DNA of 22,857 bases from the NCBI GenBank assembly GCA_964497585.1, contig CAZCDS010000089.1, positions 1-22,857 of the forward strand. The letters run 5' to 3'. Position 1 is the first letter of the stretch. Every line of letters begins with the position of its first letter. The translations under genes and the position numbers were made by a program. The notes beneath the pieces are model-generated. The model was not told the origin of the DNA, searched no databases, and was given only the letters and a program-made list of their open reading frames with translations. This document shows positions 14,529-22,406 of this stretch, piece by piece. This DNA comes from CAZCDS01 sp964497585. GTDB taxonomy: Bacteria > Desulfobacterota > Desulfomonilia > Desulfomonilales > Desulfomonilaceae.

Positions 14529-14804
14529 GTACCCCAAACTTCCACAGGCCACGAACGCGGTGTGCTAAGATTCTGCGATCACAGATCCGTGTCTTCATGC
14601 TCCGATCCCATGTTAGCAAGATAATCGCGAATCGGATTGAGTGGAGTCCCGAGCCTCCTCTTCGGTACGGTCTCGGCATGGCTGGGAATCCCCCTTTCAG
14701 GGCGCCCAATCCATGCCTTCATACCTCCACGCGGTGTTAATGAAACAGACGCGAATTGCGGCATCGGCTTTGCCCTGCGCAAGAGGGCTAAAGCGTTTTC
14801 TTCC

Positions 14805-14834
14805 TTGACACCTATCGCTCAATTCCCGTAACAT
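14805..14834 (+). promoter_or_regulatory. Sigma70-like promoter of the M20 peptidase gene
   Basis: A perfect TTGACA (14805-14810), an 18-bp spacer and TAACAT (14829-14834). The start near 14841 gives a leader of about 50 nt before the GTG at 14892. Confidence 0.55.
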
Positions 14835-14891
14835 GAAAATTTCTCGGCTTGTCTCTCTAAGGAACCGGATTTTCAAGGCTTAGGAGTGAGT

Positions 14892-16115
14892 GTGGCTTTC
14901 GAGCAAGTCAGTCACCGTCTTGATGAACTGCGAGAAGAATGCGTGGGGTTTCTTGTCCGCATCTGCTCCATTCCGGCCCTGGGACCTGATAATCAGGGTT
15001 TTGGAGAGATGGAGAAGTACCTCGTCATTCAGGAGACGTTGCGGAGCCTCGGTCCTGATGAGGAAATCGAGGTCCACGCGCCCGACGGCAGAGTCCCCGA
15101 CGGTGTCCGGCCGAACCTGCTCGCTCTCTTTCGGGGCGGAGACAGATCGAAGACTTTATGGATACTGACCCACATGGACGTGGTCCCCGCGGGTGAACGG
15201 GAGCTGTGGGACCGTGATCCCTTTCAACCCCATGTGGGCAACGGTACCGTTGTAGGCAGGGGAGTCGAGGATAACGGTCAGTGCCTGGCTGCGAGCGTTT
15301 TTGCGGTAAAGGCTGTCAAAGAGACGTGCGGGCTGGGAATGGACGTGGGCTTGGCGCTTGTTTCCGACGAAGAGACAGGCAGCCGGTACGGTCTCGATTA
15401 TGTTCTGCGTCAACGACTCGACCTGTTCAAGCCCGATGACCTCATCCTCGTGCCGGACGCGGGCAATCGGGACGGCGATCACATCGAGGTGGCCGAGAAG
15501 CACCTTCTTCATGTTCGCTTCTCAGTGAAAGGCAAGCAAGGTCACGCGAGTCGGCCGGACTTGAGCCGGAACTCGCTACGGGCCGCAGCCCATCTGATAG
15601 TAGAGCTGGATCGCGTTTTGCCGGGCCGGTTCACGCAGTCGAACGGTTTCTTCAACCCTCCCGTGAGCACGTTCGAGCCGACGCGAAAAGACTCCAACGT
15701 GCCGAATATCAATACGATTCCGGGGGAAGACATCTTCTATTTCGATTGCAGGGTGCTTCCCGAAGTGGATCTCTCCTCGGTTCCGGAACAGATGAGGAAG
15801 ACCGCGGCCGAAATAGGTGACCGCTTCGAAGTCGAAATCGGGGTTGAGGAATGGCTGAAATTCGAGGCGCCCGATCCTACGCCTGCGGATTCGCCGGTTG
15901 TCGTTGCACTGGCACAGGCTGTGCAGGAGGTCTACGGTGTCCAGGCCCGTGCCGTTGGGATCGGCGGGCAGACCGTTGCAGCCTTCTTCCGAAAAAGAGG
16001 ATTACCCGCCGCGGTCTGGCAAAAGACCCTGGATATGGCGCACGCGCCCAACGAGCGTATTCTGGTCGACGATCTGATGGGAAGCGCGAAGGTATTTGCC
16101 CGAATGATGATTTGA
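14892..16115 (+). CDS. M20-family metallohydrolase (ArgE/DapE/carboxypeptidase class)
   Basis: Cytoplasmic di-zinc hydrolase of 407 aa acting on an amide or peptide bond of a small amino-acid derivative or dipeptide. The catalytic set is complete: THMDVVPAG (His94, Asp96), GRGVEDNGQ (bridging Asp127), SDEETGSRYG (general base Glu160, ligand Glu161), PDAG (Asp189) and DMAHAPNE (His384). The lid/dimerisation domain lies between about 205 and 315 and starts with SVKGKQGHAS. The start is decided by the ribosome binding site: TAGGAG (14881-14886) is 5 nt before the GTG at 14892, whereas the earlier in-frame GTG at 14886 overlaps it. Length fits M20A members that lack a signal peptide. There are no arginine or lysine synthesis genes around it, so the exact substrate (acetylornithine, succinyl-diaminopimelate or dipeptide) is not assigned. 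Confidence 0.9.
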   Translation: MAFEQVSHRLDELREECVGFLVRICSIPALGPDNQGFGEMEKYLVIQETLRSLGPDEEIEVHAPDGRVPDGVRPNLLALFRGGDRSKTLWILTHMDVVPAGERELWDRDPFQPHVGNGTVVGRGVEDNGQCLAASVFAVKAVKETCGLGMDVGLALVSDEETGSRYGLDYVLRQRLDLFKPDDLILVPDAGNRDGDHIEVAEKHLLHVRFSVKGKQGHASRPDLSRNSLRAAAHLIVELDRVLPGRFTQSNGFFNPPVSTFEPTRKDSNVPNINTIPGEDIFYFDCRVLPEVDLSSVPEQMRKTAAEIGDRFEVEIGVEEWLKFEAPDPTPADSPVVVALAQAVQEVYGVQARAVGIGGQTVAAFFRKRGLPAAVWQKTLDMAHAPNERILVDDLMGSAKVFARMMI

Positions 16116-16215
16116 GTGACCCGGCCGGGGGAGGAGCCGGTTCGGGGAAATAGCGTGTTCCTCGATCCGACGTGCATGCGGATCGGTGGTGTTGTCTGAG
16201 GAGGATATCGGGGGT

Positions 16216-17685
16216 ATGGACCGTTTCAGCCTTGCACGCGCCATATTCGTGCCGGCAGTCCTTGCGGCGCTCATCTGCTCAGCAGCGGCTGCACCCGGTG
16301 CCGAAGGTGCGAAAAATGACGCGCGCCCTACCAAAAGAACCGCAGTACGGCTGTCGCTGGCCGAGGCTGTGGGGATTGCGCTGAATCGCAATCTGCGCAT
16401 GTCTGACGCCATGCTCGCGGTTCAGGAGAGCGAACACCAGAGGCGGTCCGCGTTTTCCGATTTCTTTCCTTCCCTTGATGTGCAGTACCTTGCTACCGGG
16501 TACCGATACCGTCAGCCCGGAACGGTGGCCGGTTTTGCCGCGGCGCACGACGCACGAAGGATCAGCGCACTGGCAGGGACCACCCCAAACCCGCTTGCAT
16601 CCCTCGCGCCTCCGGGCGTCACTCTGCCGCCCACCGCCATCTTCGGTACCTATCCTTATAGGATCGATCCCTACAGGACGTTCACCCTTATCGGCACCCT
16701 GACACAACCGCTTTACACGGGTGGCAGGCTCATGAACAACTACAAATTTTCCCGGTTGGATGTCGACTACAATGAGCTGCAGTTCGAGGTGGAGCGTCAG
16801 GATCTTATTCTCGAAGTGTACGAGGCCTATTATCAGATGCTGCAGGCCGAGAAGCTCCTCGAGGTTGCCGACCAATCCATTCGTGCGTTGGTGGCGCTGA
16901 GAAACCAAACACTTGAATTTTACAAGGCCGGGGTCGTTCCGAAAGTGGACGTTTTGGCAACTGAAGGCCAATTGGCCAATGCGCGGATCCAGCGTACCCA
17001 GGCCGTAACGGATATCGAGCGGTATCGTGCCAACCTCAACTTCCTGTTGCGCTATCCCCAAGAGACACCGATAGACGTTGTCCAGGATCTCAGTTTTCAG
17101 CCCGCACCCTATCAGATTCCCGGCATTTACCGCATTGCCGCAGCCAACAGGATCGAAATCCGACAGGCCGACATCTCCGTCGCGCAGGCCATGGCGTTGG
17201 TCAAATCCGCCAGTGCAGACCTTATCCCGTCAGTCACACTGCAGATCCAGGGGACCCGCACAAACGACGACTGGAATCCCCTGGACCCGGAGGCCATAAA
17301 CGAATGGCAAGTCCAGGGGATTGTCAGTTGGGCCTTCGACATGTTCAGATCACGTGAGACCGTCAAAGAAAGGCGGACCTCGCAGGCTCGGACGTTCGTC
17401 CAGCGGGAACTCCTCGTCGAACAGATCATGAACGACGTGAAGACAGCCTACGTGGATATGAAGAAGGCGGAAAGCGACATCGCCGACAATCGCAAGGCCG
17501 TTGAGTACCGGCAGGAGAATTTTCGTATCAACCAGGAACGATACAAGGAACAGGTCGCCACGTACATTGAGGTGCTGGACGCTCAGCGGCAGTTGGCTCA
17601 GGCGCAAGGAGACTATTACATCTCGCTCATCGGTTACAAAATCGGCCGGGCATTCTTGGAGAGGCGGATGGGAATCCTGAGATGA
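16216..17685 (+). CDS. TolC-family outer membrane channel protein, 489 aa
   Basis: Outer membrane trimeric channel component of tripartite export systems. The ATG at 16216 begins a clear signal peptide (MDRFSLARAIFVPAVLAALI, then CSAAAA, cleavage near residue 26). GAGGAGG lies about 11 nt upstream, while a GTG at 16186 would add ten polar residues before the signal. Two OEP repeats follow. The first has LSLAEAVGIALNRNLRMSDA, a long helix, the beta strand LIGTLTQPLYTGGRLMN and the helix pair 180-260. The second starts near IAAANRIEIRQADISVAQAM, then SWAFDMFRSRETV, and ends with the helix YKEQVATYIEVLDAQRQLAQ. An unusually Pro/Ala-rich insert (about 105-150, residues TTPNPLASLAPPGVTLPPTA) lies before the first beta strand. 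No membrane fusion protein or inner-membrane pump is in the window. It is followed after 22 bp by a small exported coiled-coil protein. Confidence 0.92.
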   Translation: MDRFSLARAIFVPAVLAALICSAAAAPGAEGAKNDARPTKRTAVRLSLAEAVGIALNRNLRMSDAMLAVQESEHQRRSAFSDFFPSLDVQYLATGYRYRQPGTVAGFAAAHDARRISALAGTTPNPLASLAPPGVTLPPTAIFGTYPYRIDPYRTFTLIGTLTQPLYTGGRLMNNYKFSRLDVDYNELQFEVERQDLILEVYEAYYQMLQAEKLLEVADQSIRALVALRNQTLEFYKAGVVPKVDVLATEGQLANARIQRTQAVTDIERYRANLNFLLRYPQETPIDVVQDLSFQPAPYQIPGIYRIAAANRIEIRQADISVAQAMALVKSASADLIPSVTLQIQGTRTNDDWNPLDPEAINEWQVQGIVSWAFDMFRSRETVKERRTSQARTFVQRELLVEQIMNDVKTAYVDMKKAESDIADNRKAVEYRQENFRINQERYKEQVATYIEVLDAQRQLAQAQGDYYISLIGYKIGRAFLERRMGILR

Positions 17686-17707
17686 CCCGGTCAGGAGCCG
17701 CATATTC

Positions 17708-18121
17708 ATGAGGACTATCATCGCCGTAATTGCTTCGCTCGCGACCCTCATAACGGTCGCGGTCTCCATGGCCGAGGCTCAGGGCGCGGCTGCGGCGAGC
17801 TTCGCAGATACTCCCTCCTCTTTGAGGATTGAGAGACATTTCCTGGAACAGCGGCAAGCTCGTCTGGAAAGGGAACTGAGAGTCGTTACCCGATGCATCA
17901 ATTTCGCCAGCCAGCATCTTTTGGACACACAGGGGAACGTCAACCAGCTCGCGCGGACGGACCTGGTCAATTGTAACCGCCGACTGCAACTCCTGCAACG
18001 GCAAGTGGCTATACTAACCCGTCTGGGACAAAGGTTGGAGTTTAACCTCCGGGCCGAGATACTTGCACGCCTGCAGCAGGCCGCGGAGGCACAAATTCAG
18101 GCAACGAGCGGGAATCAGTAG
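17708..18121 (+). CDS. Exported coiled-coil protein beside TolC-family gene, 137 aa
   Basis: No named family recognised. The ATG at 17708 follows CAGGAG at about 11 nt and lies 22 bp after the TolC-family stop, so the two are almost surely cotranscribed. Residues 1-24 (MRTIIAVIASLATLITVAVS, then MAEA) are a signal peptide, with cleavage likely after AEA. The mature part is nearly all helix: RIERHFLEQRQARLERELRV (about 40-59) and, after a loop with Cys63 and Cys89, NRRLQLLQRQVAILTRLGQR to the end, rich in Gln, Arg and Leu heptads. Two helical stretches of about 30 residues with two cysteines that could form a disulfide suggest a periplasmic hairpin. It could associate with the channel helices, but this is inference from proximity only. 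Confidence 0.75.
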   Translation: MRTIIAVIASLATLITVAVSMAEAQGAAAASFADTPSSLRIERHFLEQRQARLERELRVVTRCINFASQHLLDTQGNVNQLARTDLVNCNRRLQLLQRQVAILTRLGQRLEFNLRAEILARLQQAAEAQIQATSGNQ

Positions 18122-18219
18122 ACGATGACTCCGGCCAAGCCTCGTGCGCGATCCTTTGGGAACCTGGGATTGCTCACGGGCGCCGGTCAAGGGTCTTGAA
18201 AGGAATCAAAGGGGCGGGT

Positions 18220-18684
18220 TTATTTCTTCTTGGCTATCTTTTCTTCGGTCTGGGCAATCCAGTTGACCAAGGCCCGCTTCACTGAGGGAGATGTGGTCCG
18301 CTTCAGCGCCGCCCGATACACTTGCAGGGCGGACTTGTAGTCCTTCTTGATTTCGTACACGACCCCCATCATGGCATACGCGTCGAGATGGTTCGGGTTA
18401 AGCTTGATAACCTGGTTCAGGTCAGCAATACTCTTATCATATTCCCCCTTCTTGGAAAAGGCCACGGCCCGGGCGTGCAGCGCAGGGACGAACTTGGGGT
18501 TTTTCTTGATCGCGGACGTGAAATAGGCTATTGCCTTGTCGTACCTGTTGATCTTGAGTGCGAATTGCCCTTCGTTGTAATCTCTGATGAAATCAGGGAT
18601 TTGAGCACTTTTCTGCGCGAGGGCAGAGCCTGCAAGCACAAGCAAAGCAATCAACAGTATTGAGACTCGTACACTCTTACACAT
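18220..18684 (-). CDS. Exported TPR-repeat protein, 154 aa
   Basis: Three tandem tetratricopeptide repeats (about 30-63, 64-97 and 98-131) with the usual consensus: FALKINRYDKAIAYFTSAIK / RAVAFSKKGEYDKSIADLNQ / MMGVVYEIKKDYKSALQVYR, each followed by a Pro-containing turn (KNPKF, LNPNH, TTSPS). The N-terminus MCKSVRVSILLIALLVLAGS-ALA is a signal peptide with cleavage before QKS. There is no Cys at the cleavage site, so it is not a lipoprotein. The ATG at 18684 was chosen because GGTGG lies 9 nt upstream; a TTG at 18693 would add three residues. The tail is a short Lys-rich helix ending KIAKKK. TPR units bind partner proteins, and here the partner would be periplasmic. It is convergent with the TolC-associated gene and probably a separate unit. 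Confidence 0.88.
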   Translation of the reverse strand: MCKSVRVSILLIALLVLAGSALAQKSAQIPDFIRDYNEGQFALKINRYDKAIAYFTSAIKKNPKFVPALHARAVAFSKKGEYDKSIADLNQVIKLNPNHLDAYAMMGVVYEIKKDYKSALQVYRAALKRTTSPSVKRALVNWIAQTEEKIAKKK

Positions 18685-19032
18685 ACTTGACAACCACCAA
18701 GGGAAATTTCGTGGCCCTCCGGCTTGCGAATCCGCATGGGCCCGTCACCTAAGCTATTTACTATATCACAGAACCGCAACAGGGACACCCTTTTTTTGGG
18801 TCCTCGGCACAACGCGAGCGAGAGCAGCGATTAGTCGGTTGCGCACCATCGCCTGGATCTGATAGCCTGAGTCCGAAGGACACCAGGCCGCCCCGATGAG
18901 TGACCGTGCAGATACGAATCTTCTCGGGCATGACTGGGAGCTCCCGCTGCCCTAAAGGACGACCTGCCTCCCGAAAGTGATACGAAGGTCGCTCCACCCC
19001 AGACTGAAAGAGAGGAAGACCAGGGTATCTCC
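18685..19032. other. 348-bp intergenic stretch between divergent genes
   Basis: This should hold the promoters of the TPR gene (minus) and plsB (plus). An A+T-rich patch with TATAGT on the minus strand (about 18761-18766) could be the -10 of the TPR gene, but no convincing -35 is seen. ACCC-T7-GGGT (18787-18801) and the palindrome GGGAGCTCCC (18936-18945) are the only dyads noted. No gene is supported, and no clear plsB promoter was found. Confidence 0.35.
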
Positions 19033-21654
19033 ATGAAAAGTCTCTCAACTGCCGAAACTGTTCCCGAATTTCTGCGGGACGCTCGCTTCAGGCACCTGGA
19101 TTGGGTGCTCGATGAGGAGCCCGAGTGGGTCTCGAGGAAATTGATCTCCCTCCTGTCCGCGAACGTGCGCATAGACTCAGAGGCAGTGGACCGGATCAAG
19201 AACCTCGCTCAAAAAGGTCCGGTCGTGTATGCCCTGAAGTACCGAAGCGTATATGATCTCCAGTTCCTGAGGATGCGCTGTGCGGAACTCGGACTGCCGC
19301 TGCCCGCGTTCGTATTCGGCCTCCCTGCCGGATCCACCGGATCAGTTGGCAAGATCCTACAGGTGTACAGGGCAAAGCTGGCGACATTGGTTCACCCGCG
19401 CACCATATCCGGCTCGGAGGATAAAGGAGTCCTGAAAGAGCTCCTGGAAAACCGTGGCGCGGGCGTGATGTTCCTGTCGGATGATGAGATCTTCCGCAAC
19501 AGATACGTCAACCCTGACCGCGATCCCTTGAGGGTACTCCTGGATGTTCAGGGAAGCCTTGCCGGATCGCTTGCCGTCGTGCCGATTTTCATTCTCTATC
19601 ACCGGAGGCCCCGAAGAGCTATTCCGCCCTTCTGGGAGAGTTTTCTCGGTGACCCGGACAGGCCGGGCCCTCTCAAGAGACTCTTGATCGCGGTACGCAA
19701 GTGGACGGTACCGGAAGTACTCGTGGGCGAGCCGGTCTACCTGGTCGGAGAATTTGAGGAATTCGGGTCCGATAAATCTTGGGAAGAGTTACCGTTTGAG
19801 CTTCGTACCGCGTTGCTCTCAAATATCAATGCCCGGATTCGAGCGAGCAGGGGACCGGAAAGGCTTACAAGAACCGAGATCAAAGAGCGGGTCCTCCGAG
19901 ACGAAGGCGTCCAGGCCACGGTAACGAGAATGGCGTCTGAAGATCGGACTACCGTGCAAAAGGTTCGGAAGAGGGCCGAAGCTTACGTGGAGGAAATCGC
20001 AGCGGACCAGCAGATCCACATGATTCACTTCTTTTATCATCTGTTCCAGTGGATCTTCTCACACGTGTTCGACGGAGTCGATGTACGGGAGGAACAGTTC
20101 TCTTTACTCAAGAAAACGAATGAGAAGGGATCGATCATTTTCGTGCCGTGCCACAAGAGCCATTTCGATTACCTCGTCATGCCGTATTTTACCTTTACCC
20201 ACCACATGCCGGTTCCGCTCATCGCTGCGGGAAAGAACCTGTCCTTCTGGCCCCTTGGTCCAATGCTGAGGCGCGGTGCAGCGTTTTTCATCAGGCGCTC
20301 CTTCAAGGGACTCGATCTCTACACCCAGGTTTTCGAGGCGTATCTCAAGGTGCTTGTCCGTGAGGGTTTCAACATCATGTTCTATATGGAGGGTGGACGA
20401 AGCCGTACGGGAAAGCTCCTCGCTCCCCGTTTGGGGATGCTGAGCTTCTTGCTTAGGACCGTGCGGGAAGGGGCCGTCGATGACCTCACCTTTATCCCTG
20501 TGTTCATGGGGTACGAACAGATTCCCGAGGAGAAGTCCTACCTGCGAGAGCTCTCCGGATTCGACAAGAAAAAGGAGTCCTTAGGTTCCATCATCCGTGC
20601 GCGGAAAGTCCTCCGAAAACGTTACGGAAAGGTCTATCTCCGCTTTGATAAACCGGTCTCCTATCTCGATTTTTGCGAAAGATGGAAGGGCGGCATTGAC
20701 CATACCGGTCGATCCGATCAAGAGGATGGAGAACTCGCTCGTGACTTTGCGTACCACCTCATGTCCGGTATCGTGCAAGCGGGGGTCGTAACGTCCGTGG
20801 ATCTGGCGGCCGCGGCTCTTGTCTGTGCGAGCGGCCAGAGCGTTAGCCGTTCGACGTTTATGGACGCGGCGCGGTGCCTGTCTCTGGCCATCGAAAACAG
20901 AGGAATCGAAATGGCGGAGAGCCTCCGAGACCGGGAGGAGGCCCTGACCGCGACGCTGGGGCTCTTTACCCGGCGAGGCCTCATCGACCCCGCAGAGCCC
21001 GACGGGTCGGCCGGAGAGACAACCTACACTGTCGTCGAACAGAACAAAGTGAACCTCGATTTCTATAAGAATTCGCTCGTGAACTATCTGTGGCCGGCAT
21101 CATTGCTCGCGCTGATGTTGCTCGATGACGGGGCAGCCTCCCCACGAACGAAGGAGTCGCTTTGCCGGGGACTGGCGCAGTTCAGGCAGTTGCTTTCTAA
21201 TGAACTCATGAGCGACCCGTTGAAAACCAATGAAGACGTGCTCGATGAGACCCTGCTCTTGTTCCGGACCAACGGATGGGTAGCGGAGTCGGGAGATGGT
21301 GAGTTCCGACCTGAGGCCCCCGTCGCTTTGGAGTATTTCAAGAGGGTGCTTGGCGATCTCTTCGAAGCCTACTACCTGGTGGTGGCGGCTACGGAGGAAG
21401 TGGCTGAGGGAACGTCTCTCAAGGAGTTCTCGAAACAAGTGGCCAAGAAAGCAATGGCTCCCGATGCGGAGGAAGAACCGGAGCAGTCGCCGGCGGTCTC
21501 TTCCGTTACTATCAGGAGCGCCCTGACCAGACTGAATGAGTTGAAAATAGTCGACTACGACCAGTCCCGGAAACTGGTCAGGAGCATAATCGACACGGCC
21601 GCAAGGGACGAATGGAAAAAACTCCTGGGCCGGGCGACGGGCAGGACGACCTAA
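19033..21654 (+). CDS. plsB: Glycerol-3-phosphate 1-O-acyltransferase PlsB, 873 aa
   Basis: First step of phospholipid synthesis: transfers an acyl chain from acyl-ACP or acyl-CoA to position 1 of sn-glycerol 3-phosphate at the inner membrane. All four acyltransferase blocks are present. Block I is CHKSHFDYL, the H-x4-D catalytic pair His374/Asp379. Block II is GAAFFIRRSF. Block III is YMEGGRSRTGK, with Glu453 and Gly454-Gly455 binding glycerol 3-phosphate. Block IV is FIPVFMGYE. The N-terminal PlsB region VVYALKYRSVYDLQFLRMRC (about 64-83) is also typical, as is the long C-terminal helical domain. Length is slightly above the E. coli protein (about 807 aa). ATG 19033 has only a diffuse purine-rich upstream region (GAGAGGAAGAC). 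A Glu/Pro/Ala-rich linker lies near residues 805-825. The stop overlaps the convergent small gene by 4 nt. Confidence 0.94.
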   Translation: MKSLSTAETVPEFLRDARFRHLDWVLDEEPEWVSRKLISLLSANVRIDSEAVDRIKNLAQKGPVVYALKYRSVYDLQFLRMRCAELGLPLPAFVFGLPAGSTGSVGKILQVYRAKLATLVHPRTISGSEDKGVLKELLENRGAGVMFLSDDEIFRNRYVNPDRDPLRVLLDVQGSLAGSLAVVPIFILYHRRPRRAIPPFWESFLGDPDRPGPLKRLLIAVRKWTVPEVLVGEPVYLVGEFEEFGSDKSWEELPFELRTALLSNINARIRASRGPERLTRTEIKERVLRDEGVQATVTRMASEDRTTVQKVRKRAEAYVEEIAADQQIHMIHFFYHLFQWIFSHVFDGVDVREEQFSLLKKTNEKGSIIFVPCHKSHFDYLVMPYFTFTHHMPVPLIAAGKNLSFWPLGPMLRRGAAFFIRRSFKGLDLYTQVFEAYLKVLVREGFNIMFYMEGGRSRTGKLLAPRLGMLSFLLRTVREGAVDDLTFIPVFMGYEQIPEEKSYLRELSGFDKKKESLGSIIRARKVLRKRYGKVYLRFDKPVSYLDFCERWKGGIDHTGRSDQEDGELARDFAYHLMSGIVQAGVVTSVDLAAAALVCASGQSVSRSTFMDAARCLSLAIENRGIEMAESLRDREEALTATLGLFTRRGLIDPAEPDGSAGETTYTVVEQNKVNLDFYKNSLVNYLWPASLLALMLLDDGAASPRTKESLCRGLAQFRQLLSNELMSDPLKTNEDVLDETLLLFRTNGWVAESGDGEFRPEAPVALEYFKRVLGDLFEAYYLVVAATEEVAEGTSLKEFSKQVAKKAMAPDAEEEPEQSPAVSSVTIRSALTRLNELKIVDYDQSRKLVRSIIDTAARDEWKKLLGRATGRTT

Positions 21655-21992
21655 CGGCCTCGGTAGCGCATCCTCCAGAGCGCGGCACGGTTCGTGAAGA
21701 CATCAGCGCCGTGGCCGATTACGCCGTACCCGCCGTAGACTGAGAACCAATCGACACTCGAGAGCAAAGTATCCGCGTAGTCGGAGCCGCTCACACCTTT
21801 GAACAGTCTCCGAACATTGAAGCTCTCCCTGTAAGAGTCTCCGGGAGGCGCAGGAAATCGCATGGGACTAATAAGGGGATAGCTGACCGAGTACGGCAAC
21901 AACTTCGTGTGCACCGGTTCCGTAGCACCAGCAGAGAGGCCTGTAAACGCCAGGAGGGCACAGATCAAAACGAGGGAACCCGAAATTCTCAT
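21651..21992 (-). CDS. Exported small protein, 113 aa, unknown
   Basis: No family recognised. The ATG at 21992 was chosen because GGAG lies 7 nt upstream; the ATG at 22004 would add MEFH and lacks a ribosome binding site. Residues 1-22 (MRISGSLVLICALLAFTGLS and AG) are a signal peptide, with cleavage near AGA-TEP. The mature part of about 90 residues is rich in Tyr, Ser, Gly and Arg, with SYPLISPMRFPAPPGDSYRE and the aromatic stretch WFSVYGGYGVIGHGADVFTN, and no cysteine. It ends in Arg-rich WRMRYRGR. A good promoter lies about 50 nt upstream. The stop codon (TAG) overlaps the plsB stop (TAA) on the opposite strand, so both transcripts must run into each other. A periplasmic or surface location is likely; role unknown. 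Confidence 0.68.
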   Translation of the reverse strand: MRISGSLVLICALLAFTGLSAGATEPVHTKLLPYSVSYPLISPMRFPAPPGDSYRESFNVRRLFKGVSGSDYADTLLSSVDWFSVYGGYGVIGHGADVFTNRAALWRMRYRGR

Positions 21993-22047
21993 GTGAAACT
22001 CCATTCGAGGTATCAGCCGGACCGACTGACACCTAGAAGTTTATTTA

Positions 22048-22077
22048 ATAATACTACATAGCTTCCCAGAGTGGCAA
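22048..22077 (-). promoter_or_regulatory. Promoter of the small exported protein gene
   Basis: On the minus strand: TTGCCA (22077-22072), an 18-bp spacer and TATTAT (22053-22048), within an A+T-rich patch. It is divergent from the tRNA promoter 30 bp away. Confidence 0.5.
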
Positions 22078-22105
22078 GATAAATGTGTCATTCACCCCTT
22101 ATGTG

Positions 22106-22135
22106 TTGACACCCGAACCCCCTTTGGGCTAGATT
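22106..22135 (+). promoter_or_regulatory. Promoter of tRNA-Pro
   Basis: A perfect TTGACA (22106-22111), an 18-bp spacer and TAGATT (22130-22135). A start near 22142 leaves a very short 5' leader before the mature tRNA at 22148. Confidence 0.6.
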
Positions 22136-22147
22136 ATGACGAGAAGT

Positions 22148-22224
22148 CGGGGCGTAGCGCAGTCTGGTAGCGTACCTGAATGGGGTTCAGGTGGTCGCTG
22201 GTTCAAATCCAGTCGCCCCGACCA
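22148..22224 (+). tRNA. tRNA-Pro, anticodon GGG
   Basis: 77-nt cloverleaf with encoded CCA. The acceptor stem is CGGGGCG with CGCCCCG, discriminator A, then CCA. The D-arm has GCGC...GGTAGCG. The anticodon stem CCTGA/TCAGG encloses the 7-nt loop ATGGGGT, so the anticodon is GGG (22182-22184) with G37 following. The T-arm CTGG-TTCAAAT-CCAG is perfect. C at position 1 paired with G72 is normal for bacterial proline tRNA. It reads CCC and CCU codons. No other tRNA is adjacent, and it has its own promoter and terminator. Confidence 0.97.
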
Positions 22225-22255
22225 GAAAACCCCAAACACTTCAAGCTCTTATATT

Positions 22256-22282
22256 GCCGCCAGATGGCGGCTTTTTTCTTTT
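22256..22282 (+). terminator. Rho-independent terminator of tRNA-Pro
   Basis: GCCGCC (22256-22261) and GGCGGC (22266-22271) form a 6-bp G+C-rich stem with loop AGAT, followed directly by TTTTTTCTTTT. It lies 31 nt after the tRNA CCA end. Confidence 0.9.
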
Positions 22283-22406
22283 GAGAATGAGCATTGCAAA
22301 AGTTTTGCGGGACTTCTGCCGGCATATTTTGTTGGCAGAGGCGACCAAATTCCCCAACTCAGCCATATGGATCTTCTCCACCTCATTTGCGTAACCTATT
22401 GACATG

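Larger units (their letters stand above)
14459..14891. other. 433-bp intergenic stretch, no supported gene
   Basis: Apart from the hairpin at 14501-14528 and the promoter at 14805-14834, nothing clear is seen. On the minus strand a 47-codon frame from an ATG preceded immediately by GGAGGT (14722 down to 14579) reads MKAWIGRPERGIPSHAETVP and onward. It resembles no family I know and has no promoter I can see, so it is not called. Decayed coding DNA or a small RNA cannot be excluded. Confidence 0.35.

Noticed and set aside
14579..14782. Minus-strand frame of 67 codons (a 47-codon version has GGAGGT just before ATG)
   Set aside because: Spacing between GGAGGT and ATG is too short, there is no promoter and no family resemblance; kept only as part of the gap description.
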